This document shows, piece after piece, positions 6,081-11,389 of a DNA stretch of 14,523 nt. The DNA comes from Actinoallomurus sp045806665. Its GTDB lineage: Bacteria > Actinomycetota > Actinomycetes > Streptosporangiales > Streptosporangiaceae. Below the pieces are notes generated by a model. The model had not been told where the DNA came from. It saw only the letters and a program-made list of their open reading frames with translations, and did not search any database. Position 1 is the stretch's first letter, and each line of letters begins with the position of its first letter. The stretch spans positions 1 through 14,523 of the forward strand of contig JBJMIW010000032.1 in assembly GCA_045806665.1 (NCBI GenBank), in the 5' to 3' direction. A program made the translations under genes and the position numbers.

Positions 6081-7676
6081 ATGACGGGGAAGCAGAAACT
6101 GAGGGACATCGCCGACGCACGTCTCGGCATCGCAGAACTGCGGCCTGCGCAGGAGAAGGCCACGCAGGAGCTGATCGAAGGCCGGGACTGCCTCGTCGTG
6201 ATGCCCAGCGGGGCGGGGAAGTCGGCGATCTACCAGCTGGCGACCGTGGCCCTCGGCGGGCCCGCGGTCGTGGTCTCGCCCCTGCTGTCGTTGCAGCGCG
6301 ACCAGGCGCAGGGGCTGCGCGGTCAGGGGCTCACCGCGATCACCGTGAACGCGACCGCCGGTGAGAAGCGCCGCGACCAGGCCTATGCGCTGCTCCGTAA
6401 GGGCGCGACGGGGTTCGTCTTCCTCGCGCCGGAGCAGCTCGCCCGGCCGGACGTGCGCGCGGTGCTGGCCGAGGCGCCACCCGCGCTGATCGCGATCGAC
6501 GAGGCCCACTGCGTGTCCGCGTGGGGTCATGACTTCCGCCCGGACTACCTCCGCATCGGCGCCATCGTCGATGGCCTGCCGCGCCGGCCCGTGGTGGCCG
6601 CGCTCACCGCGACGGCGGCTCCACCGGTCCGGGAGGAAATCGTCGAGCGGCTGGGGCTGCGCGACCCGGCGCGGATCATCCGCGGCTTCGACCGGCCCGA
6701 GATCCGCCTGTCGGTCTCGATGTTCCACGACGCCGGCGAGAAGGAGGCCGCGGTCGTCGACCTGGTGGGGCGGCTCCCCGGCTCCGGCATCGTGTACGCC
6801 GCGACCCGCGGGGAGACCGAGGAGTACGCCGAGCGGCTCGGTGTCCCGGCCTACCACGCCGGGCTGCGCAAGACCGAGCGTACGGAGACGCAACGGGCGT
6901 TCATGGCCGGAGAGACCATCGTGGCGACGAGCGCCTTCGGGATGGGGATCGACCGGCCCGACGTCCGGTTCGTGGTCCACGCCTCCGTCCCCGGGTCGCT
7001 CGACGAGTACTACCAGGAGATCGGCCGGGCCGGGCGGGACGGCGAACCCGCGGAGGCGATCTGCTGCTACCGCCAGGAGGACCTCGGGCTGCGTCACTTC
7101 TTCGTCGGGGGCCTGCCCGACGAGGAGTTGCTCGCCCGGGTGGCGGCCGCGGTCGATGGACCGATCTCCCGGCGTGACCTGGCCCGTCGCGTGGACGTGT
7201 CGGAACGGCGAATCACCGCCCTGCTCAACCTGCTGGAGGCGGCCGGTGCCGTACGGCTGCGACGGCGCGTCGAGCCGATGGCGGACGCCCCCGCCCCGGA
7301 GGAGGCGGCGGCGATCGCGCGTGAGCTGGCCGAGCACCACCGGTCGGTCGAACGCTCCCGCGTGGAGATGATGCGCCGGTACGCCGAGCTCACCGACTGC
7401 CGCCGCCGGTTCCTGCTGCGCTATTTCGGCGAGGTGAGCGAGGACCCGTGCGGGCACTGCGACGTCTGCGAGGCGGGCGGCGCCACGCCCGCGGACGCCG
7501 AGCGTCCGGCGTTCGCGCCCGGCGCCAGGGTCGACCACCAGGCATGGGGGCGCGGAACCGTCCTGGGCGCCAAGGAGGGTCGTCTCACGGTCGTGTTCGA
7601 CGAGGTCGGCTACAAGGAGCTGCTCGCCGAGACGGTGCTCGAGGAGGGCCTGCTGGCCCCGGTCGGCGCCTCCTGA
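6081..7676 (+). CDS. recQ: RecQ-type DNA helicase with a Tudor-like carboxy-terminal domain
   Basis: This 531-residue ATP-dependent 3'-5' DNA helicase shows motif 0 LRPAQ (20-24), Walker A MPSGAGKS (41-48), DEAH (140-143) followed by the RecQ aromatic loop CVSAWGHDFRPDY (144-156), motif III LTATAAP, motif V TSAFGMGIDRPDVRF and motif VI QEIGRAGRDG (312-321). A winged-helix-like HTH (about 361-395) comes before the zinc cysteines C440, C457, C460 and C463 (CGHCDVC). In E. coli RecQ the zinc part comes first. There is no HRDC domain. Residues about 478-528 (FAPGARVDHQAWGRGTVLGA, then VVFDEVGYKELL) resemble the Tudor-like tail of PcrA/UvrD helicases. The role is likely unwinding of recombination or replication intermediates. 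ATG 6081 fits the motif 0 spacing and the promoter 11 bases before it. The gene stands alone between a transporter remnant and the SDR gene. Confidence 0.92.
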   Translation: MTGKQKLRDIADARLGIAELRPAQEKATQELIEGRDCLVVMPSGAGKSAIYQLATVALGGPAVVVSPLLSLQRDQAQGLRGQGLTAITVNATAGEKRRDQAYALLRKGATGFVFLAPEQLARPDVRAVLAEAPPALIAIDEAHCVSAWGHDFRPDYLRIGAIVDGLPRRPVVAALTATAAPPVREEIVERLGLRDPARIIRGFDRPEIRLSVSMFHDAGEKEAAVVDLVGRLPGSGIVYAATRGETEEYAERLGVPAYHAGLRKTERTETQRAFMAGETIVATSAFGMGIDRPDVRFVVHASVPGSLDEYYQEIGRAGRDGEPAEAICCYRQEDLGLRHFFVGGLPDEELLARVAAAVDGPISRRDLARRVDVSERRITALLNLLEAAGAVRLRRRVEPMADAPAPEEAAAIARELAEHHRSVERSRVEMMRRYAELTDCRRRFLLRYFGEVSEDPCGHCDVCEAGGATPADAERPAFAPGARVDHQAWGRGTVLGAKEGRLTVVFDEVGYKELLAETVLEEGLLAPVGAS

Positions 7677-7699
7677 ATGGCAGGTGTTCCCCTGGGTAG
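7675..7699 (+). promoter_or_regulatory. SigB-like promoter for a leaderless SDR transcript
   Basis: GAATG at 7675-7679 overlaps the recQ stop codon. It is followed by 14 bases and GGGTAG at 7694-7699. ATG 7709 comes ten bases after GGGTA, with no Shine-Dalgarno sequence. The -10 part is good; the -35 part fits only the loose GNNTN form. Confidence 0.4.
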
Positions 7700-7708
7700 G
7701 GGCGGCCC

Positions 7709-8533
7709 ATGAGCCAACCTGACGCACCGGTGTCCATGACCGGCTATCCGCGCATCGCCGTCATCACCGGCGCCGACTCCGGGATCGGCAAGGCGACCGC
7801 GGTGACTCTGGCCGAGCGCGGCTTCGACGTCGGCGTCACCTTCCACTCCGACGAGGAGGGCGCGAAGGGCACCGCCGAGGAGGTCCGCGCGCAGGGCCGG
7901 AACTGCGCCGTGCGCCGCCATGACCTCACCGACCCGGTCGCCGCCGCGCGGGTCGTCGACGAACTGGCCGACGAACTCGGCGGAGTCGGCGTCCTGATCA
8001 ACAACGCCGGCACGGGCAGCAGCCGCCCGGTCCTGGAGATGGAGTACGACGAGTGGCGCTCCGTCCTCGCGGTCGACCTCGACGGGGCGTTCCTGTGCGC
8101 ACAGCGTGCGGCCCGCCACATGGTCGAACAGGGCGGCGGCGGGCGGATCGTCAACGTGACCAGCGTCCACGAGGAGTACCCGCGCGTGGGATCCGGCCCG
8201 TACTGCGCCGCGAAGGGCGGGTTGCGGATGCTGGCCCGCGTCCTGGCGCTGGAGCTGTCGGCGTACGGGATCACCGTCAACACGGTCGCGCCGGGTGAGA
8301 TCGCCACGCCGATGACCGGCCAGGAGGACCAGCCGCCGCAGCCCGGCAGCCGACCCGGCTACCCGCTCGGCCGACCGGGGCATGCGTGGGAGGTCGCCGC
8401 CGCGATCGCGTTCCTCGCCGACCCTTCGGCCTCGTACGTCAGCGGCGCGTCGCTGTTCGTCGACGGCGCCCTGGGCCTGATGGGCCCGCAGGCGGCCGGA
8501 GCGCTCAAGTCGGCGGACTGGCGCGAGGGTTAG
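7709..8533 (+). CDS. Short-chain dehydrogenase/reductase
   Basis: This 274-residue cytoplasmic NAD(P)-dependent classical SDR has the Rossmann motif TGADSGIG (20-27), NNAG (98-101), catalytic Ser152 (NVTSVHEEY), Tyr165 and Lys169 (YCAAK), and the end motif SYVSGASLFVDGALGL. It resembles the glucose 1-dehydrogenase / general-stress-protein-39 group. The substrate cannot be read from sequence. ATG 7709 is supported by the promoter geometry. ATG 7736 is a later in-frame alternative closer to the Rossmann fold, but it has no better context. Its TAG stop (8531-8533) is the first three bases of an inverted-repeat element, so the present carboxy end (KSADWREG) may have been set by that insertion. 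It is a monocistronic unit facing the metallo-hydrolase gene. Confidence 0.88.
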   Translation: MSQPDAPVSMTGYPRIAVITGADSGIGKATAVTLAERGFDVGVTFHSDEEGAKGTAEEVRAQGRNCAVRRHDLTDPVAAARVVDELADELGGVGVLINNAGTGSSRPVLEMEYDEWRSVLAVDLDGAFLCAQRAARHMVEQGGGGRIVNVTSVHEEYPRVGSGPYCAAKGGLRMLARVLALELSAYGITVNTVAPGEIATPMTGQEDQPPQPGSRPGYPLGRPGHAWEVAAAIAFLADPSASYVSGASLFVDGALGLMGPQAAGALKSADWREG

Positions 8534-8615
8534 GGCCTGTCTCAAAGCCCCGCTGTCCTACTGCGCGCCGCCTGGACACCGCTCGCTACGGACGGGGACT
8601 TTGAGACAGGCCCTA
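8531..8615. mobile_element. 85-bp MITE-like inverted-repeat element with TA ends
   Basis: TAGGGCCTGTCTCAAAG (8531-8547) is repeated perfectly in inverse at 8599-8615. CCCCG/CGGGG extends the match to 22 pairs with one unpaired A (8598). The 40-base centre has no coding potential. Outside TA on both sides, the ends GGGCCTGTCTC resemble the ends of actinobacterial IS elements, from memory. The element supplies the SDR stop codon. Its long stem would also act as a two-way terminator between the convergent genes. It could be a MITE, the joined ends of a lost IS, or simply a large terminator. Confidence 0.55.
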
Positions 8616-8639
8616 GTGCGCGTCCAGAGAAGCGTGCGG

Positions 8640-8666
8640 CCGACCCGCCGGATGCGGCGGGATCGG
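8640..8666 (-). terminator. Hairpin terminator after the metallo-hydrolase gene
   Basis: CCGA plus CCCGCCG (8640-8650), loop GATG, then CGGCGGG, one bulged A and TCGG (8655-8666) form an 11-pair stem. It lies eight bases beyond the stop codon of the minus-strand gene that ends at 8675. Confidence 0.55.
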
Positions 8667-8674
8667 CCGGAGCC

Positions 8675-9487
8675 TCAGAGGTCGACGGCCGTACCACGCT
8701 GCACGACCCGGACCTTGCCCTCGAGCCCGCGCCGGCGTATCTCGGCGTCGAAGTCCGACAGCGGAGACTTGAACGCCGTGTAGTCGTTGTGGTGGATCGG
8801 GATGACCCGGTGCGGGTCGACCAGCTCCACCCAGTCGGCGCCCTGCCGGCCGTCCATGGTGACCAAGAGCGCGTTGAGCAGCTTGGTGCCGCCCAGATGG
8901 ACCACCCCGACGTCGATGTCCGGGTACCGGCGCGGGATCTCGGCCAGTTCGTCGCACATCAAGGTGTCGCCGCTGATGTACATGCGCAGGTCGACCTGGC
9001 CGCCGCGGGAGCCGAACTCCAGGATGCTGCCGATCACCGGCGGCAGCAGCGCTTGGAAGGCCCCCGGCGCGTGCCGGGCGGGGGCCGCGATGACCCGCAG
9101 GACGCGGTCGCCCTTGGTGAATTCGTGCTCCTCCCAGGTCCGCAGACCACGGGAGTTGCCGAAGCCCTGCGGTTTCAGCCACCGCGCCGCGTGTCTGGTG
9201 GTCACGATCGGCAGATCCCGGTCGAGGTTCCGCCGCGCGACCCGGTCCCAGTGATCGCCGTGCAGGTGGGACAGGACGATGGCGTCCAGCGGCGGGAGCC
9301 GGTCGACGGAGATGGCCGGATCCAGGAGCCGCTTGGTCGTGAGGCCGTACCCCAGGTGGACCCGCTGGCCCCGGCGCACGAAGTTCGGGTCGGTCAGCAG
9401 GGTGAACCCGCCGTACCGGATCACGGTGGTGGCGTTCCCCACGAAGAGCAACCCTCCGGCCTTCGGAATCAGATCTTCTTCTGTCAT
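8675..9487 (-). CDS. Metallo-beta-lactamase-fold hydrolase (UlaG / NAPE-PLD-like)
   Basis: This 270-residue cytoplasmic protein has the signature SHLHGDHWD (H74, H76, D78, H79), a further metal-ligand candidate His139 (APARHAPG), Asp174 in ISGDT and the terminal IPIHHNDY (H232/H233). Together these form a complete two-metal site. The early GNATTVIRYGGFTLLTDPNF is typical of the UlaG / NAPE-PLD-like branch that cleaves phosphoester or lactone bonds. The substrate is unknown. ATG 9487 is preceded by GGGGGCG as a weak Shine-Dalgarno sequence. The gene lies directly downstream of the alcohol-dehydrogenase remnant on the same strand (37 bases), so it may once have been the second gene of an operon and now lacks an obvious promoter. 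Confidence 0.85.
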   Translation of the reverse strand: MTEEDLIPKAGGLLFVGNATTVIRYGGFTLLTDPNFVRRGQRVHLGYGLTTKRLLDPAISVDRLPPLDAIVLSHLHGDHWDRVARRNLDRDLPIVTTRHAARWLKPQGFGNSRGLRTWEEHEFTKGDRVLRVIAAPARHAPGAFQALLPPVIGSILEFGSRGGQVDLRMYISGDTLMCDELAEIPRRYPDIDVGVVHLGGTKLLNALLVTMDGRQGADWVELVDPHRVIPIHHNDYTAFKSPLSDFDAEIRRRGLEGKVRVVQRGTAVDL

Positions 9488-9523
9488 CGCGCCCCCGGTC
9501 GAGGGCGTACGCCTCGGCAGGGG

Positions 9524-9650
9524 TCAGTCGCCCGGCCGGAACACCGCCCGTACGCAGCCGTCCTTCTTGTGCTTGAAGAGGTCATACCCCTCAGGCGCAT
9601 GATCGAGCTGCATGACGTGGGTCGCCAGGTGATCCGTGGTGCGCGTACCC
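9524..9650 (-). pseudogene. Carboxy-terminal remnant of a zinc-dependent alcohol dehydrogenase
   Basis: On the minus strand, the frame ending at the TGA in 9524-9526 reads DHLATHVMQLDHAPEGYDLF, then KHKKDGCVRAVFRPGD. This is the usual ending of medium-chain alcohol/formaldehyde dehydrogenases ('..THrmpLddAPegYd.FkhKedGcvkvVl.P'). Recognisable sequence fades out near 9650, so some 35-40 residues of about 380 survive, without catalytic or cofactor regions. It is a fossil left by a deletion. The metallo-hydrolase gene begins 37 bases further along the same strand. The upstream boundary is approximate. Confidence 0.65.
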
Positions 9651-9675
9651 CGATACCGCGGATCTCATCCGATGA

Positions 9676-9774
9676 GGAGGCGGGGAGTCCCCGTCGGGCG
9701 GAAAGCCATCCCGCGGGGGGGTCGCGGAGGTCGCCGCGGAGCTCGACGTCGTCGTCAAGGAGCTCGGTGGCTGA
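9676..9774 (+). other. Possible 3' end of a lost plus-strand gene
   Basis: A frame that ends at the TGA in 9772-9774 reads VAEVAAELDVVVKELGG, a plausible amphipathic carboxy-terminal helix with coding-like codons. The open stretch is only 33 codons and has an in-frame stop at 9673. A hairpin suitable as a terminator follows at 9793. It may be another gene fossil at a deletion junction. The family cannot be identified and chance cannot be excluded. Confidence 0.25.
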
Positions 9775-9792
9775 CCCGCGCCGCTCTCCCGG

Positions 9793-9809
9793 CCGGGCGC
9801 GTCGCCCGG
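9793..9809 (+). terminator. Hairpin, possible terminator of the lost gene
   Basis: CCGGGCG (9793-9799), loop CGT, CGCCCGG (9803-9809), followed by GTAAAA. It lies 18 bases after the stop of the possible gene remnant and before the DUF6098 promoter. Confidence 0.4.
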
Positions 9810-9828
9810 GTAAAACGTGCGCGCGGGC

Positions 9829-9854
9829 GGTGAGGTGGCGCTCGCACCGGGTAG
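9829..9854 (+). promoter_or_regulatory. SigF/SigB-like promoter for the DUF6098 gene
   Basis: GGTGA at 9829-9833, 15 bases, GGGTAG at 9849-9854. The leader to ATG 9882 is about 20 bases and holds GGAGGGAGG. Confidence 0.5.
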
Positions 9855-9881
9855 TGGTCACCGGCACGGAGGGAGGCAGCG

Positions 9882-10295
9882 ATGCGCCGCATCGACAAGC
9901 TGAGCGAGCTGACCGAGATGGTCGGCGGGCAGGAGGAGCTCTACCTGCGTCACTCGGGAGGCCCGGAGTCGGACGCCGACGGGACGAGCCGCGACTACGA
10001 GAGCGAACTCGTACTGCCGGGCCTCTCGGTCGTCCCGCTGAAGCCGCCGCAGTGGTGGAGCCGGCCGCGGGAGGACTGGATCGCGCGCCAGATCCGCAAG
10101 TACGCGCACCTGGCGGAGCAGGGAGACGACCGGTACGCCTGGATCCTGACCGGCAGGGTCTGCGACTTCGGCCCGGACCATGAGCCCCTCGTCACCGACT
10201 TCCGGCCTGTCGCCGCTCTGACGCACGACCTGTTGAAGGAGGCGGAGGAGCGCTACCACGACCGCTTCGAAGTGGGCCGCGACTCGCTCCAGTGA
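9882..10295 (+). CDS. DUF6098 family protein
   Basis: This 137-residue soluble acidic protein begins MRRIDKLSELTEMVGGQEEL and has a LYLRHSGGPESDADG segment. A central 'LPGLSVVPLKPPQWWSRP' (residues about 46-63) is followed by WIARQIRKYAHL, a region with WILTGRVCDFGPDHEPLV, and RPVAAL. This 'vRyS.GPe.D', 'LPGLs..pL..ppWW' and 'W.l.G..vg.GPDnEPLv' pattern is that of DUF6098, whose function is unknown. The Shine-Dalgarno sequence GGAGGGAGG at 9868-9876 ends five bases before ATG 9882, making the start firm. The stop codon TGA (10293-10295) overlaps the -35 part of the next promoter, so the DUF2795 gene can be read both through and on its own. Confidence 0.78.
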   Translation: MRRIDKLSELTEMVGGQEELYLRHSGGPESDADGTSRDYESELVLPGLSVVPLKPPQWWSRPREDWIARQIRKYAHLAEQGDDRYAWILTGRVCDFGPDHEPLVTDFRPVAALTHDLLKEAEERYHDRFEVGRDSLQ

Positions 10296-10319
10296 GTTTC
10301 CCGGACCCGCACCGGGTAG
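10295..10319 (+). promoter_or_regulatory. SigF/SigB-like promoter for the DUF2795 gene
   Basis: AGTTT at 10295-10299, 14 bases, GGGTAG at 10314-10319. Four of five -35 bases match GGTTT and the -10 part matches fully. It begins on the last base of the DUF6098 stop codon. Confidence 0.5.
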
Positions 10320-10352
10320 GGCGTACCTCGTCAAGGAAGGGAGGCCTTGAAG

Positions 10353-10541
10353 ATGGCTCAGGACTTCATCGAAGTTCAGAAATACCTGTCCGGCATGGAC
10401 TACCCGGCGTCCAAGGAGCAGTTGATCGAGCACGCCAAGAAGAAGGGCGCGCCGAAGGAGATCATGGACGAGCTGCAGGAGATCCCGGAGAACGAGTACG
10501 ACGGGCCGAACCGCGTCAGCAGGGCGGTCGCCAAGACCTGA
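10353..10541 (+). CDS. DUF2795 domain protein
   Basis: This 62-residue protein has the compact DUF2795 layout: VQKYLSGMDYPASKEQLIEH (residues about 7-26), then AKKKGAPKEIMDELQEIPEN and a short NRVSRAVAKT tail. The fold is a small helical bundle. The role is unknown, though such proteins are often annotated near stress genes in actinobacteria. ATG 10353 is fixed by a very strong Shine-Dalgarno run AAGGAAGGGAGG (10333-10344). An in-frame TTG six bases earlier is less likely. It is probably co-regulated with DUF6098 and ends before a long palindromic terminator. Confidence 0.85.
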   Translation: MAQDFIEVQKYLSGMDYPASKEQLIEHAKKKGAPKEIMDELQEIPENEYDGPNRVSRAVAKT

Positions 10542-10560
10542 CGGCCCGGCCGCCGCGGGT

Positions 10561-10584
10561 CCGGCCGTACGCGCGTACGGCCGG
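10561..10584. terminator. Perfect palindrome between convergent genes
   Basis: CCGGCCGTACGC (10561-10572) is followed at once by its exact reverse complement (10573-10584). It lies 19 bases after the DUF2795 stop and 11 bases beyond the stop of the minus-strand 70-residue gene. It can end transcription from both sides. Confidence 0.65.
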
Positions 10585-10595
10585 AACCGCGCTGG

Positions 10596-10808
10596 TCAGC
10601 CATCCTCTTCCGCACGCCGCTCCGCGCCGGTCTCCTCCGCGTAGCCGACGTCCTCGCCCTGGACCCGGCCGACGAAAGTGTCGTTCGGCGTCATTCCGGT
10701 CGTCGTGCCCTGGTCCGGCTGGTCCGGGTCGGGCTCGCCGCCGACCTCGCGGCTCGCCGCAACACCCTCGTCGAGCGGCACGTCCCGCTCGGGTTTCTTC
10801 GCACTCAT
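10596..10808 (-). CDS. Small acidic hydrophilic protein, unknown function (70 aa)
   Basis: The 70 residues start MSAKKPERDVPLDEGVAASR. They continue with EVGGEPDPDQPDQGTTTG, NDTFVGRVQGEDVGYAEE and an Ala/Glu-rich end. The composition is Gly, Asp, Glu and Pro rich with almost no hydrophobic core, so it is probably disordered. I recall near-identical 'RDVPLDEGVAAS.EVGGEPDPDQPDQGTTTG' proteins in related actinomycetes, without function. ATG 10808 follows AGGGAGCAGG. The gene starts 16 bases after the stop of the membrane protein gene on the same strand, so the two form an operon. Confidence 0.7.
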   Translation of the reverse strand: MSAKKPERDVPLDEGVAASREVGGEPDPDQPDQGTTTGMTPNDTFVGRVQGEDVGYAEETGAERRAEEDG

Positions 10809-10824
10809 CGCCTGCTCCCTTCGG

Positions 10825-11277
10825 TCAACCGTTCTCGCTGAGACGCCGGTAGGCGACGGCCGTCACGAGGCCGTATGCCAGGTGCGGCACGACGTCCGAG
10901 ATCCACCCGGCGGCTCCCCAGGTACGCGGGTCCGTGAGCCCCAGCGCGACGGCCGGTCCCTCGCTCGCCACGGACGCCGCGGCCCCGAGCGCGAGGGCGT
11001 CGGGTAGGGTCCTCCCCCGCGAGCGGATCAGGCCGTACGCGGCGCCGACCCCGATCCCCACGCCGGACCCCAGCAGTGCGCCGAGGGCCTGGCGGCGGTT
11101 CGCGGCGGTCTCGTCCTCTCCGAGCGACAATCCGGCACGCTCGGCGAACTTGTCGACCATCTGCTCCGGGACCTGGCTCCCGGAGCGTCCCCGGATGGCC
11201 ATGTCGGCGTACGTGACCGCGTTGAGCGCGGCCGTGCCCGCCGCGCCCGCCAGCGCTCCGGAGAGCAGACCGTTCAT
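10825..11277 (-). CDS. Small glycine/alanine-rich membrane protein (150 aa)
   Basis: The protein begins MNGLLSGALAGAAGTAALNA and has about four hydrophobic Ala/Gly segments (residues about 2-22, 67-85, 95-112 and 120-142). A hydrophilic loop with VPEQMVDKFAERAGLSLGED lies between the first two. The glycine-zipper look of helices 1 and 2 (GALAGAAG, GSGVGIGVGAAYG) suggests tight packing in the cytoplasmic membrane. No family with a known function is recognised. Two adjacent ATGs (11280 and 11277) follow GAGGGG. The second gives a better six-base spacing and is used here. The frame stays open upstream to 11451, but that part overlaps the topoisomerase start. It is probably the first gene of an operon with the 70-residue protein. 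Confidence 0.7.
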   Translation of the reverse strand: MNGLLSGALAGAAGTAALNAVTYADMAIRGRSGSQVPEQMVDKFAERAGLSLGEDETAANRRQALGALLGSGVGIGVGAAYGLIRSRGRTLPDALALGAAASVASEGPAVALGLTDPRTWGAAGWISDVVPHLAYGLVTAVAYRRLSENG

Positions 11278-11341
11278 CATGAACCCCTCGCCTCGTTTCC
11301 GGCTGCCGTCGGGAGAGCCCCTTTCCCGGGACGCGAGACAT

Positions 11342-11359
11342 ATTCCGGTCTGCCGGAAT
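11342..11359. promoter_or_regulatory. Inverted repeat overlapping the topoisomerase -35 site
   Basis: ATTCCGG (11342-11348), four bases, CCGGAAT (11353-11359). It lies between divergent genes. Its right arm contains the proposed -35 element GGAAT, so a bound protein could block or assist transcription of topoisomerase IB. Confidence 0.35.
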
Positions 11360-11380
11360 GCCTGCCGGATGCAGGGGTAG
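11355..11380 (+). promoter_or_regulatory. SigF/SigB-like promoter for a leaderless topoisomerase IB transcript
   Basis: GGAAT at 11355-11359, 15 bases, GGGTAG at 11375-11380. GTG 11390 follows GGGTA by ten bases and has no Shine-Dalgarno sequence. Confidence 0.5.
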
Positions 11381-11389
11381 CACGGGTGC

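Noticed and set aside
4560..7727. A very long open minus-strand frame (about 1055 codons) opposite ppx and recQ
   Set aside because: It is the antisense of two clear enzymes. Its product is rich in Arg, Gly, Pro, His and Asp without domains, a common by-product of G/C-biased third positions.
8922..8926. GGGTA inside the metallo-hydrolase region, and similar ones at 11002-11006 and 14043-14047
   Set aside because: They lie inside or antisense to coding sequence with no gene start within reach. They show the background rate of this short motif.
9808..9812. GGGTA after the hairpin at 9793
   Set aside because: No GGTTT-like element lies 14-16 bases upstream and the G run is part of the hairpin stem. 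The site at 9849 fits the DUF6098 gene better.
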